A stretch of DNA of 5,232 bases from CAZTVN01 sp964617145. GTDB lineage: Bacteria > Patescibacteriota > Gracilibacteria > UBA1369 > JACRIC01. The notes below the pieces were generated by a model. It searched no databases. It was not told the DNA's origin and worked only from the letters and a program-made list of their open reading frames with translations. Where the stretch lies: the NCBI GenBank assembly GCA_964617145.1, contig CAZTVN010000070.1:1-5232 (forward strand), read 5' to 3'. Below, piece after piece: positions 1 to 5,232 of this stretch (its first letter is position 1; each line of letters starts with the position of its first letter). Both the position numbers and the translations under genes were made by a program.

Positions 1-38
1 AGCGAACGTGTTACAAACGACTTGGTCGCAATTACTGA
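1..38 (-). other. Start of a possible group I intron in the tRNA anticodon loop (runs off the left edge)
   Basis: The tRNA match stops in the anticodon loop, the usual place for bacterial group I introns in tRNA genes. Downstream on the minus strand the sequence TCAGTAATT is followed by GCGA, which can pair with the exon end TCGT (42-39) and puts a U·G pair at the candidate splice site. A roughly nine-base AT-rich loop followed by a short guide sequence is also the layout of the cyanobacterial tRNA-Leu intron. A small hairpin CGAC-CAA-GTCG follows. The intron core and the 3' exon are outside the window, so this rests on context and a weak four-pair P1. The exact splice position is uncertain, after either U32 or U33. 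Confidence 0.35.
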
Positions 39-71
39 ACGAAGTGCGCTAGCCAACTGCGCTACAGCCCG
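37..71 (-). tRNA. tRNA-Pro (probable), 5' part only, interrupted in the anticodon loop
   Basis: Read on the minus strand from 71, the sequence folds as the 5' half of a tRNA. The acceptor strand is CGGGCTG (71-65), then T8 A9 and a D arm with GCGC (62-59) pairing GCGC (49-46) around the loop AGTTGGCTA. A26 follows, then the 5' anticodon strand CTTCG (44-40) and U32 U33 (39-38). A C1 start and the acceptor and D-arm sequence are typical of bacterial tRNA-Pro. The next bases, CAGTAATTGC, do not supply CGAAG to close the anticodon stem, so the anticodon is not readable here and the 3' half is not within reach of the left edge. The gene starts 46 bp downstream of the fusion-gene stop on the same strand, with no clear terminator between, so co-transcription is possible. 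It could instead be a tRNA fragment left by an integration event. The tRNA identity is inferred from the 5' half only. Confidence 0.6.
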
Positions 72-116
72 TAAAATGTGATTTCCGCACCTCAATTTTC
101 ATTTTTCTGAACGAAA

Positions 117-3100
117 TCACGAAAATTTTTGGGTCGTCACCATAGTTTTTTTCTCCGCTTGTGTATTGATATATTCTGCAATAATCGATGCTGACATGAT
201 CATCAATCCACCAATTGTGAGAATCAATGTTGGCGGGATTTCTTTTAGGATAAATGCTTCCATGGTGAATGTCACAAAGATTGAAATATTAAACATGAGA
301 TAGGCAAGAAATCCATCGATACGCTTAAATGCCTCCATGGTAAGAATATGGGCAAAGCCGCTTAATATTCCCGCACCGATTGCGTATCCTATCTGACCTA
401 AAGAAAGTTCACTAAATTTTTGGCTACTAAAAAGCGTTAGCGGCAGAGAAATAAGCAGAATTGGAATAAATATGTTAAAGGTGAGTATCGCCGTGTCTTT
501 AATCTTACAATTTTTGATGTATTGAATCAGTGCAATCACGAGGACGACATCGCTGAGCATATTCAATGTGGCTAAAATGTTTCCTGTTATACTGGTTGCA
601 TCCGAGTATCTGATATCATTATAAAAAAGCAAGGTACTGCCCAGACTTCCTATTACAAATGTGGCAAAAATTGCTAAAGCATTACTTTTTTCTTTCAAAT
701 AGGGTATCTGATCTCTCCAAAGTACTGCTGCTATGATGAGTGATATCACCGGAGCGAAATTATTGAGAAGAATGACGTTTGTTCCTGATGTGTATATCAG
801 GCTTGAGTTCATCATATAGCTGAAAAGAGCCTCTCCAACGACAATGAGTGCGAAAATTTTATTCCAGGGAAGTGTAATTTTTATTTTTCGTCTTTGGATG
901 GATTTATACACAAAAAGAATGAAAAAGATTGATGTTATAAGCCCTCCGATTGCCTTCAGTGGAACTCGTAGCATAGGGTCTATGGTATTTGTCAACGTGT
1001 ACTTTATGAAGATTGGTTCAAGTCCCCAAAGAATAACAGCGATTAATCTTATACTATAACCTTGGATTTTCTCTTTTTGCTTTTTGCTCCACTCATCTTT
1101 TGATAATTTTATCGTTAAAGGCATCGTTTTGAGGGCATGTCTTTGGCTGAAAACATAAGCGATCGTGAGAGAGGAAAGGACTAAAATGGTTAAAGGGAAG
1201 AAAAACGAAAAATGTAATATATCAAGTTTTTGCACAAGCAACATAGCCGAATAAATGCTTATCGCGATCGCGTTTATCGCAAAAATTCCAAGTACCAGAA
1301 GAACGCTATTTCTCACTTTTGGGAAATAATTTGAAGCGAATCTGTAAAAAAGAACGTTCGCTATAAGGACTGGAATAATAAAAAGATAGGCATAATTCTT
1401 AAATTGCCTCAAAATTTCTGGCTTAAAAATAAGAAAAAATAGTACTATCCACGTACTGAGATTTATAAAAAAAATTCCCATTGCTTTAATAATTTTTCTA
1501 CGAGAAAGAAGATGCGTGATTTTTGATATTTCTGTCTGATTCTCGAGTTCGAAATAGAAACGATAGAGATTTTTTTGTTCATTGGCCTGGATTTTTATTT
1601 TTGCTTTGAAAAAGCCAGCTTCTGCATACATTAAGGCACTTTTGAGTTGTTTAATGTGAAATTTTTTGTAAAGTTCGGTTAACATATCTGTCAGCGACCT
1701 TCTATTACCTTCGTGACCTTCCATTGTTATATCCATGGTCATATCCTTCAATCTTTTATGAAGCATTTTTTTTTCAAAAACAATTGTGTGGACTTCGTAA
1801 GGCAATAAAACTCCTTCAGCAATAAGGACAAAAATTTCTTCAATGTTTTGAACTTGAAGTTTTTCCAAAGCTTCTTTATTTTCCCCAAACGCTTCACATA
1901 CTTCTCCCCTTTTATGCCGATCAAATTCTGCTTGAAGCAATTTTTTCCCAAGAAATATTTTATAATTTTTCGTCTTTTTTTTAAGATAGTTCTGAAGTTT
2001 TATACGTGCACCTTCCGTATTGAGATGATAAATCCAATCAAAATTTGCTTTGATGTGTTTACTAAAAATAGGTTTCACTACATCGTTATCTCTTAAAAGA
2101 TAATCGAATTTGGTTTTTTCTCCATTTATGTAAATATCTTCGGTTTTTAAGCCCTTTTCACCGTAAATAATCATCACCGCATCGAGAGCTGTTGCGTTTG
2201 ACGGCAGATAATCCTGTTCGTTTTCTTTATGATGAATCACAATTTTATCTCCGAGAATGTCTTTTTGAAGTGCGTGAATAAATCGCTGCGATTCTTGTTT
2301 TGTGCCCTTATCAATGACTTCCAAAATTTTTGGAAAAACCTTATTTTTCTTTGCGTGGAGAAATTCTAAAATAATACCTTTTCTATTCGTTTCTTGATCA
2401 TCTTTAGCCACGATGTGGAACCTCACAGGGTGAAGTCCCTCAACAATTGCCGTTGTATGAATAGCTTTATAGCCATTATCCTTCGGCGAAGCTATAAAAT
2501 CTTTCAACGTTTCTCTCTTTCCCGGATAAATTTCACTGAGCTTTCCCAAGAGGCTGTATGCTCTCTCTCTACTTTGAACCACTATTTCAATAAAGAAAGT
2601 ATCTTCCATTTGGACGGATTTTTCTTCCGAAAAATGCTCAAAAATATTAAAAAGATTCAATCTCCTTTTGGCTATTTTAAGTACTTCATTTTTATTCGTA
2701 TTTTTTATGATATCTGTTTGTATTTTTTCAAAGAGTTTTAGCACCTTGGGTTCTGATTTCATTACCGCTTCACGCATGAGTCTATAGTTGATCGGAGAAA
2801 GATGATAAAAACATATTTCCTCCATCAGACTTTTAAAATCCCACATCCCCATCCTCTGAGCTATTGGCACAAATATATCCAATGTTTCCTGAGCTTTTCT
2901 CTTCCTTTTTTCTTCGTTTTTTTTGCCTTCGAGAGTTATTATATTATGCAATCTATCGGCCATTTTTATAAGGATAATGCGCGCGTCTTCTTTGGCAAAT
3001 CTAAAAATTTTCCGGATTGTTTCCTGTCTTTCTTGATGACTTATATTTTTCACATCCGGCCCGCTTACTTTACTTATACCTTCAATGATTTTTTCAACTT

Positions 3101-3434
3101 TTTCCCCGAACTCTTCACTCACTTTTTTTCTTATTTCAGAATCTCCACTCTCTTCAAATATATCGTGAAGAATGGTACTTATTAGAATGGTTTGATCCGG
3201 ACGATAGGGTAAAAGAATAAGCGCCACCGATAAAGGATGGGTAAAATACGGTGCTCCACTTTCTCTTTTTTGCCCTTCATGGACTTTTTTCCCAAATTTA
3301 AAAGCTTGTTCAAGTTTTTCTCCCTTTTCTTTTGAATACTGTTGAAAAGTGTTGATGATACGCTTAAAAAGAAATTCTTCTGATTTCTTTTCGTATTCCA
3401 GCACTGTTTTCATGTAAGCGTTCGCTGCGAGCAT
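117..3434 (-). CDS. RelA/SpoT-type (p)ppGpp hydrolase fused to an EamA/DMT transporter domain
   Basis: This is a 1105-residue fusion protein. Residues about 40-200 form an RSH HD-type pyrophosphohydrolase domain: R57 in GQKRESG, H66 in FTHP, H90-D91, E94-E95 and ADRLHN (D160, N164), the residues that bind Mn and hydrolyse (p)ppGpp. Residues about 230-345 align with the RSH synthetase domain and keep KDFIASPKDNGYKAIHTT (311-328), but lose key catalytic residues. About 394-457 is a TGS domain, about 460-550 the RSH helical domain, and about 566-648 an ACT-like domain. Four predicted membrane helices follow (about 651-670, 681-700, 709-733, 739-763). Ten more (about 794-1087) carry the two EamA repeats, the second ending TMEAFILKEIPP...GGLMIM. 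Ordinary RSH proteins are soluble, about 700-800 residues, and end at the ACT domain. Likely role: membrane-bound alarmone hydrolase with attached carrier; the substrate is unknown. The start at 3434 has only a distant SD-like AAAGGA; Met8 (3413) is an alternative. The reading frame is intact across the junction, so this is not a frameshifted pair. Confidence 0.9.
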   Translation of the reverse strand: MLAANAYMKTVLEYEKKSEEFLFKRIINTFQQYSKEKGEKLEQAFKFGKKVHEGQKRESGAPYFTHPLSVALILLPYRPDQTILISTILHDIFEESGDSEIRKKVSEEFGEKVEKIIEGISKVSGPDVKNISHQERQETIRKIFRFAKEDARIILIKMADRLHNIITLEGKKNEEKRKRKAQETLDIFVPIAQRMGMWDFKSLMEEICFYHLSPINYRLMREAVMKSEPKVLKLFEKIQTDIIKNTNKNEVLKIAKRRLNLFNIFEHFSEEKSVQMEDTFFIEIVVQSRERAYSLLGKLSEIYPGKRETLKDFIASPKDNGYKAIHTTAIVEGLHPVRFHIVAKDDQETNRKGIILEFLHAKKNKVFPKILEVIDKGTKQESQRFIHALQKDILGDKIVIHHKENEQDYLPSNATALDAVMIIYGEKGLKTEDIYINGEKTKFDYLLRDNDVVKPIFSKHIKANFDWIYHLNTEGARIKLQNYLKKKTKNYKIFLGKKLLQAEFDRHKRGEVCEAFGENKEALEKLQVQNIEEIFVLIAEGVLLPYEVHTIVFEKKMLHKRLKDMTMDITMEGHEGNRRSLTDMLTELYKKFHIKQLKSALMYAEAGFFKAKIKIQANEQKNLYRFYFELENQTEISKITHLLSRRKIIKAMGIFFINLSTWIVLFFLIFKPEILRQFKNYAYLFIIPVLIANVLFYRFASNYFPKVRNSVLLVLGIFAINAIAISIYSAMLLVQKLDILHFSFFFPLTILVLSSLTIAYVFSQRHALKTMPLTIKLSKDEWSKKQKEKIQGYSIRLIAVILWGLEPIFIKYTLTNTIDPMLRVPLKAIGGLITSIFFILFVYKSIQRRKIKITLPWNKIFALIVVGEALFSYMMNSSLIYTSGTNVILLNNFAPVISLIIAAVLWRDQIPYLKEKSNALAIFATFVIGSLGSTLLFYNDIRYSDATSITGNILATLNMLSDVVLVIALIQYIKNCKIKDTAILTFNIFIPILLISLPLTLFSSQKFSELSLGQIGYAIGAGILSGFAHILTMEAFKRIDGFLAYLMFNISIFVTFTMEAFILKEIPPTLILTIGGLMIMSASIIAEYINTQAEKKTMVTTQKFS

Positions 3435-3464
3435 TTGGTCTTTTTTACGGTTCCTTTATGAGAA

Positions 3465-3529
3465 CCTCTGAAAAACCTACCATCTACTGCAATTTTACCA
3501 TTTCGTTATGAAGTTACGTTTTTCAGAGG
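3465..3529 (-). promoter_or_regulatory. Structured 5' leader of the fusion gene (12-bp stem, large loop, second overlapping hairpin)
   Basis: A perfect 12-bp inverted repeat, CCTCTGAAAAAC at 3465-3476 and GTTTTTCAGAGG at 3518-3529, lies in the leader of the minus-strand gene, close to the predicted transcription start. It encloses 41 bases. In the transcript, the last two bases of the downstream arm also begin a second hairpin, GGTTCT/GGAACC (3466-3461 with 3454-3449, hexaloop CATAAA, one G·U). The two stems therefore share bases 3465-3466 and compete at that edge. The second hairpin buries the only SD-like run (AAAGGA). Two very short reading frames lie inside: MVKLQ (3501-3484) and MVGFSEVLIKEP (3483-3445). 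The arrangement could be an attenuator or a translation switch, but it matches no riboswitch class I recognise. Confidence 0.5.
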
Positions 3530-3540
3530 GGCCCATGATT

Positions 3541-3568
3541 ATTGTAGCTTTTTAAAAAGACTTTTCAA
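3541..3568 (-). promoter_or_regulatory. Sigma70-type promoter for the fusion gene
   Basis: On the minus strand there is a -35 box TTGAAA (3568-3563), a 16-base spacer and a -10 box TACAAT (3546-3541). Both boxes match five of six consensus bases. Transcription would begin near 3534, giving a leader of about 100 bases that starts directly with the 12-bp stem. No comparably good promoter was seen for the divergent plus-strand gene; the best candidate is TATATT at 3586-3591 with a poor -35. Confidence 0.55.
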
Positions 3569-3599
3569 TATTGTTGTTTTTAGACTATATTACAATTAA

Positions 3600-3707
3600 T
3601 TTCTTTTACTCGATACAGAAGCTTCCGATGAGATTGGTGAGGAGCTTCCTGATTTTTGGCTCAGTGGAGTGATGCTCGTAAAGTTTAAAGAGGTGTTGCA
3701 GCAATAA
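3600..3707 (+). pseudogene. Short coding-like scrap in the divergent intergenic region, no start codon
   Basis: An open plus-strand stretch runs from just after a TAA (3597-3599) to TAA (3705-3707). It has about 35 codons and reads like protein (LDTEASDEIGEELPDFW, then LSGVMLVKFKEVLQQ). It has no upstream ATG and no ribosome binding site. An imperfect repeat, GAAGCT/AGCTTC (3618-3623 with 3643-3648), falls inside it. It may be the decayed tail of a lost gene. Chance is a serious alternative at this length, and I recognise no family. Confidence 0.15.
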
Positions 3708-3751
3708 TTCCGCCGTGGAACATCAATGATAGAAACTTAATAATTTTTTCC

Positions 3752-4852
3752 ATGATAAAATATAAATTCGTTGTACTTATCCTCACAATCATCCTTACGG
3801 GATTTTTGTATTTTTCTCTTCAAAATAAAACTACGAATACACAAGGTGAAGAATTTTTGCATGGGGTTATAAAAAATATTACATCGGTGGATTCCAATAT
3901 GCAAAAACTCGATATAGAGATCATCAAGGGAAGTTTAAAGGGTCGGAAGATCACTGTTGATGAGGATCAAAGTTTATATTTAAATAGGAGAAACTTTCAG
4001 AAGGGAGATAAGGTGCTTATTCAATACACCCAGGAAAATAATGAATTTGTCATTACGGATTTTGTCAGAAGTGGTGTTTTGCTTTGGCTTTTTCTTCTTT
4101 TTACGTTTTTTGTTGTTTTGATTGCAAAATGGCAAGGAGTAGGCGCTATTTTAGGCATGCTTATAACTTTTTTGGTTTTGTTCAAGATTTCTTTACCATG
4201 GATTTTAGCTGGAGGAGACCCTATAACTGTCGCTATTGTCAGCTCTTTACTTATTATCCCCTCCACTTTTTACTCATCTCATGGAGTCAGTAGAAAGACG
4301 ACCGTAAGCGTTATCAGCACTATTATTACTCTTATTATTGCCGGAGTTTTGGCTTTAATATTTTCCGATTTGGCGAATTTAACTGGACTGGCTTCAGAAG
4401 CCGCCTCGTTTATCAAACTGTCAACAGCGGAAAAGATAAATTTTCGGGGGCTTCTTTTGGCGGGTATGCTTATTGGAGTGCTTGGAGTGCTTGATGATAT
4501 TACGATCTCCCAAGCCGCTATTGTTGAGGAATTGCGATTAAGTAAAAGTAATATCAGTAAGAGTGAATTGTATCAACGAGCTATGAATGTTGGTCGTGCC
4601 CATATCGCTTCGATTGTTAATACGATTATCTTGATTTATACCGGCTCGGCTTTGCCACTGCTTCTTTTACTCTTCGATTATTCTGAACCTTTTTCCCAGG
4701 TTATCAATTTTGAGCCATTTGCTGAAGAAATTATCCGAACTCTTATTGGAAGTCTTGGTCTCATTTTAGCTGTGCCTATTACTACCTTTATCGCTATTCA
4801 CACGCTCAAAGGTGATGCTGCCCCGAGCCCTCACAGGCATGTGCATATGTGA
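3752..4852 (+). CDS. YibE/F family integral membrane protein
   Basis: This is a 366-residue membrane protein with YibE/F layout. There is an N-terminal signal-anchor-like helix (about 5-22), then a soluble domain on the outer face (about 30-105, beta-rich, with HGVIKNI and GDKVLIQYT). About seven further helices follow (about 107-124, 128-148, 156-173, 184-205, 234-252, 286-308, 327-350). Family-type stretches are SSHGVSRKTT (175-184), GVLGVLDDITISQAA (242-256) and GRAHIASIVNTIILIYTGSA (281-300). The DD at 248-249 and H284 are polar residues within or beside membrane segments and are candidates for the functional site. The length is usual for a YibE-like protein. The family's biochemical role is not established; transport or membrane homeostasis is a guess. 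The C-terminus is histidine-rich (HRHVHM). The start at 3752 places the hydrophobic anchor correctly, but no Shine-Dalgarno sequence precedes it (the upstream bases are AT-rich). The gene is divergent from the fusion gene, 317 bp away. No strong hairpin terminator follows the stop. Confidence 0.88.
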   Translation: MIKYKFVVLILTIILTGFLYFSLQNKTTNTQGEEFLHGVIKNITSVDSNMQKLDIEIIKGSLKGRKITVDEDQSLYLNRRNFQKGDKVLIQYTQENNEFVITDFVRSGVLLWLFLLFTFFVVLIAKWQGVGAILGMLITFLVLFKISLPWILAGGDPITVAIVSSLLIIPSTFYSSHGVSRKTTVSVISTIITLIIAGVLALIFSDLANLTGLASEAASFIKLSTAEKINFRGLLLAGMLIGVLGVLDDITISQAAIVEELRLSKSNISKSELYQRAMNVGRAHIASIVNTIILIYTGSALPLLLLLFDYSEPFSQVINFEPFAEEIIRTLIGSLGLILAVPITTFIAIHTLKGDAAPSPHRHVHM

Positions 4853-4879
4853 AAAAATTCGGATCTTTTTAAAAAAACA

Positions 4880-4908
4880 TTGACAAACTTCTAGAACTCC
4901 TCTAAAAA
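4880..4908 (+). promoter_or_regulatory. Sigma70-type promoter for the T-box leader
   Basis: A perfect -35 box TTGACA (4880-4885) is followed after 17 bases by TAAAAA (4903-4908), which matches four of six -10 bases. Transcription would begin near 4915, about 40 bases before the first T-box stem. This separates the T-box transcription unit from the YibE/F gene that ends at 4852. Confidence 0.55.
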
Positions 4909-4952
4909 GTAAGCAGTATTTGTTGTTCTTTTTTAATTTAATAAGTTCTAAA

Positions 4953-5232
4953 TACCTTAAGAAATAGTAGGTATCCTTGCATTATTTTAGAGAGAGCTGG
5001 GGATGGTGGAAGCCCGGCAGTAAGCGGATACCGAACGCGTCTTCATACAAGGTAGCAGCCGAAGAAAGTTTCTCTTTAAATTCAGAGGGACAAGTAGGTG
5101 TCGCCGGCAAAGTCCGTTACCAAGCTTGCAGTTTGTCGACCTTAATTTAAGGCTTAGAGAACTGAATAAGGTTATTGCTTTAAAGGCAGTAACGAAGAAG
5201 GATGGTACCGCGAAGTAAAAAACTTTCGCTCC
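4953..5232 (+). promoter_or_regulatory. T-box riboswitch leader, specifier best read as CGC (Arg); continues past the right edge
   Basis: The conserved T-box sequence AAGGATGGTACCGCG lies at 5198-5212. Its TGGT (5203-5206) can pair with the ACCA end of an uncharged tRNA with discriminator A. Stem I is complete: base pairs TACCTT/AAGGTA (4953-4958 with 5049-5054) and AAGA/TCTT (4959-4962 with 5040-5043); a specifier loop with the AGTA strand (4963-4969); then GGTATCC/GGATACC (4970-4976 with 5026-5032). Its distal hairpin is GCTGGG/CCCGGC (4996-5001 with 5013-5018) with the characteristic GATGGTGGAAG loop. The opposite specifier-loop strand is GAACGCG (5033-5039), so the codon after GAA is CGC, arginine. 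ACG (Thr), one base earlier, is the main alternative. Stem II is GTTTCTCT/AGAGGGAC (5068-5075 with 5084-5091). AGTAG (5093-5097) and CGTTACC (5115-5121) are the usual stem IIA/B signature. The regulated gene, probably argS, lies outside the window. Confidence 0.92.
5210..5229 (+). terminator. T-box terminator (or sequestor) hairpin, stem visible
   Basis: GCGAA (5210-5214) pairs with TTCGC (5225-5229). GT/AC (5215-5216 with 5222-5223) extends the stem if T5224 bulges, leaving a short A-rich loop. The 5' arm overlaps the end of the T-box sequence, so this stem excludes the antiterminator. Whether a T-run follows (transcription control) or a ribosome binding site (translation control) cannot be seen because the window ends at 5232. 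Confidence 0.6.

Noticed and set aside
35..115. Nine-base direct repeat CTGAACGAA (35-43 and 107-115), once in the tRNA and once across the fusion-gene stop, as an att-like pair
   Set aside because: It is only nine bases and one copy is explained by the tRNA anticodon arm. There is no integrase or further matching sequence, so chance is likely.
1263..1272. Palindrome CGCGATCGCG containing the HIP1 octamer of cyanobacteria
   Set aside because: It occurs once only, within coding sequence, so there is no sign of HIP1 enrichment.
844..3185. Several open frames of about 70-130 codons on the plus strand and one on the minus strand within the fusion gene
   Set aside because: They lie inside the long fusion gene, have no recognisable domains and low-complexity Phe/Lys/Ile-rich translations, and are shadows of an AT-rich coding region.
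3465..3529. The 12-bp inverted repeat as the ends of a tiny transposable element
   Set aside because: No target-site duplication flanks it, no second copy is in the window, and its place directly after a good promoter fits an RNA leader better.
4021..4293. Short open frames overlapping the YibE/F gene on both strands
   Set aside because: The YibE/F frame has clear family motifs over its full length. The alternative frames show no motif or ribosome binding site.
117..4852. UGA recoding as in Gracilibacteria/Absconditabacteria
   Set aside because: Both genes use TGA as the stop at sensible protein ends and have no internal TGA, so the standard bacterial code is sufficient.
4853..4880. Terminator after the YibE/F gene
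   Set aside because: Only A-runs and a T-run around TTCGGATC are present. The possible AT-only stem is too weak to call a terminator.

Overview
The window is AT-rich bacterial DNA with two protein genes transcribed divergently, an incomplete tRNA gene at the left edge and a T-box riboswitch at the right edge. Both genes end in TGA and no in-frame TGA has to be read as an amino acid, so the standard bacterial code fits. Neither gene has a well-placed strong Shine-Dalgarno sequence. The T-box points to Firmicutes or a relative. The probable intron in the tRNA, the weak ribosome binding sites and the odd fusion protein would also fit an AT-rich candidate-phylum (Patescibacteria-like) genome. The lineage cannot be settled from this window.

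Layout: 1-71 (minus), 5' part of a tRNA that looks like tRNA-Pro, interrupted in the anticodon loop, probably by an intron that continues off the left edge. 117-3434 (minus), an 1105-residue fusion: RelA/SpoT-type HD hydrolase, degenerate synthetase domain, TGS, helical and ACT-like domains, then a long membrane part ending in a ten-helix EamA/DMT transporter domain. 3435-3751, a 317-bp divergent intergenic region with a promoter for the fusion gene and a strongly structured leader, plus a short coding-like scrap. 3752-4852 (plus), a YibE/F-family membrane protein. 4880-4908, a sigma70-type promoter. 4953-5232, a T-box leader whose specifier is best read as CGC (Arg), so an arginyl-tRNA synthetase or other arginine-related gene is expected just past the right edge.

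How the parts relate: the fusion protein joins an alarmone-type hydrolase and its regulatory domains to a membrane carrier on one chain, which suggests, but does not show, that (p)ppGpp turnover and transport of a small molecule are coupled. The T-box senses uncharged tRNA, so the window holds two separate devices tied to amino-acid starvation. YibE/F lies head to head with the fusion gene and is also an integral membrane protein of unknown substrate. Shared function is only an inference from position.
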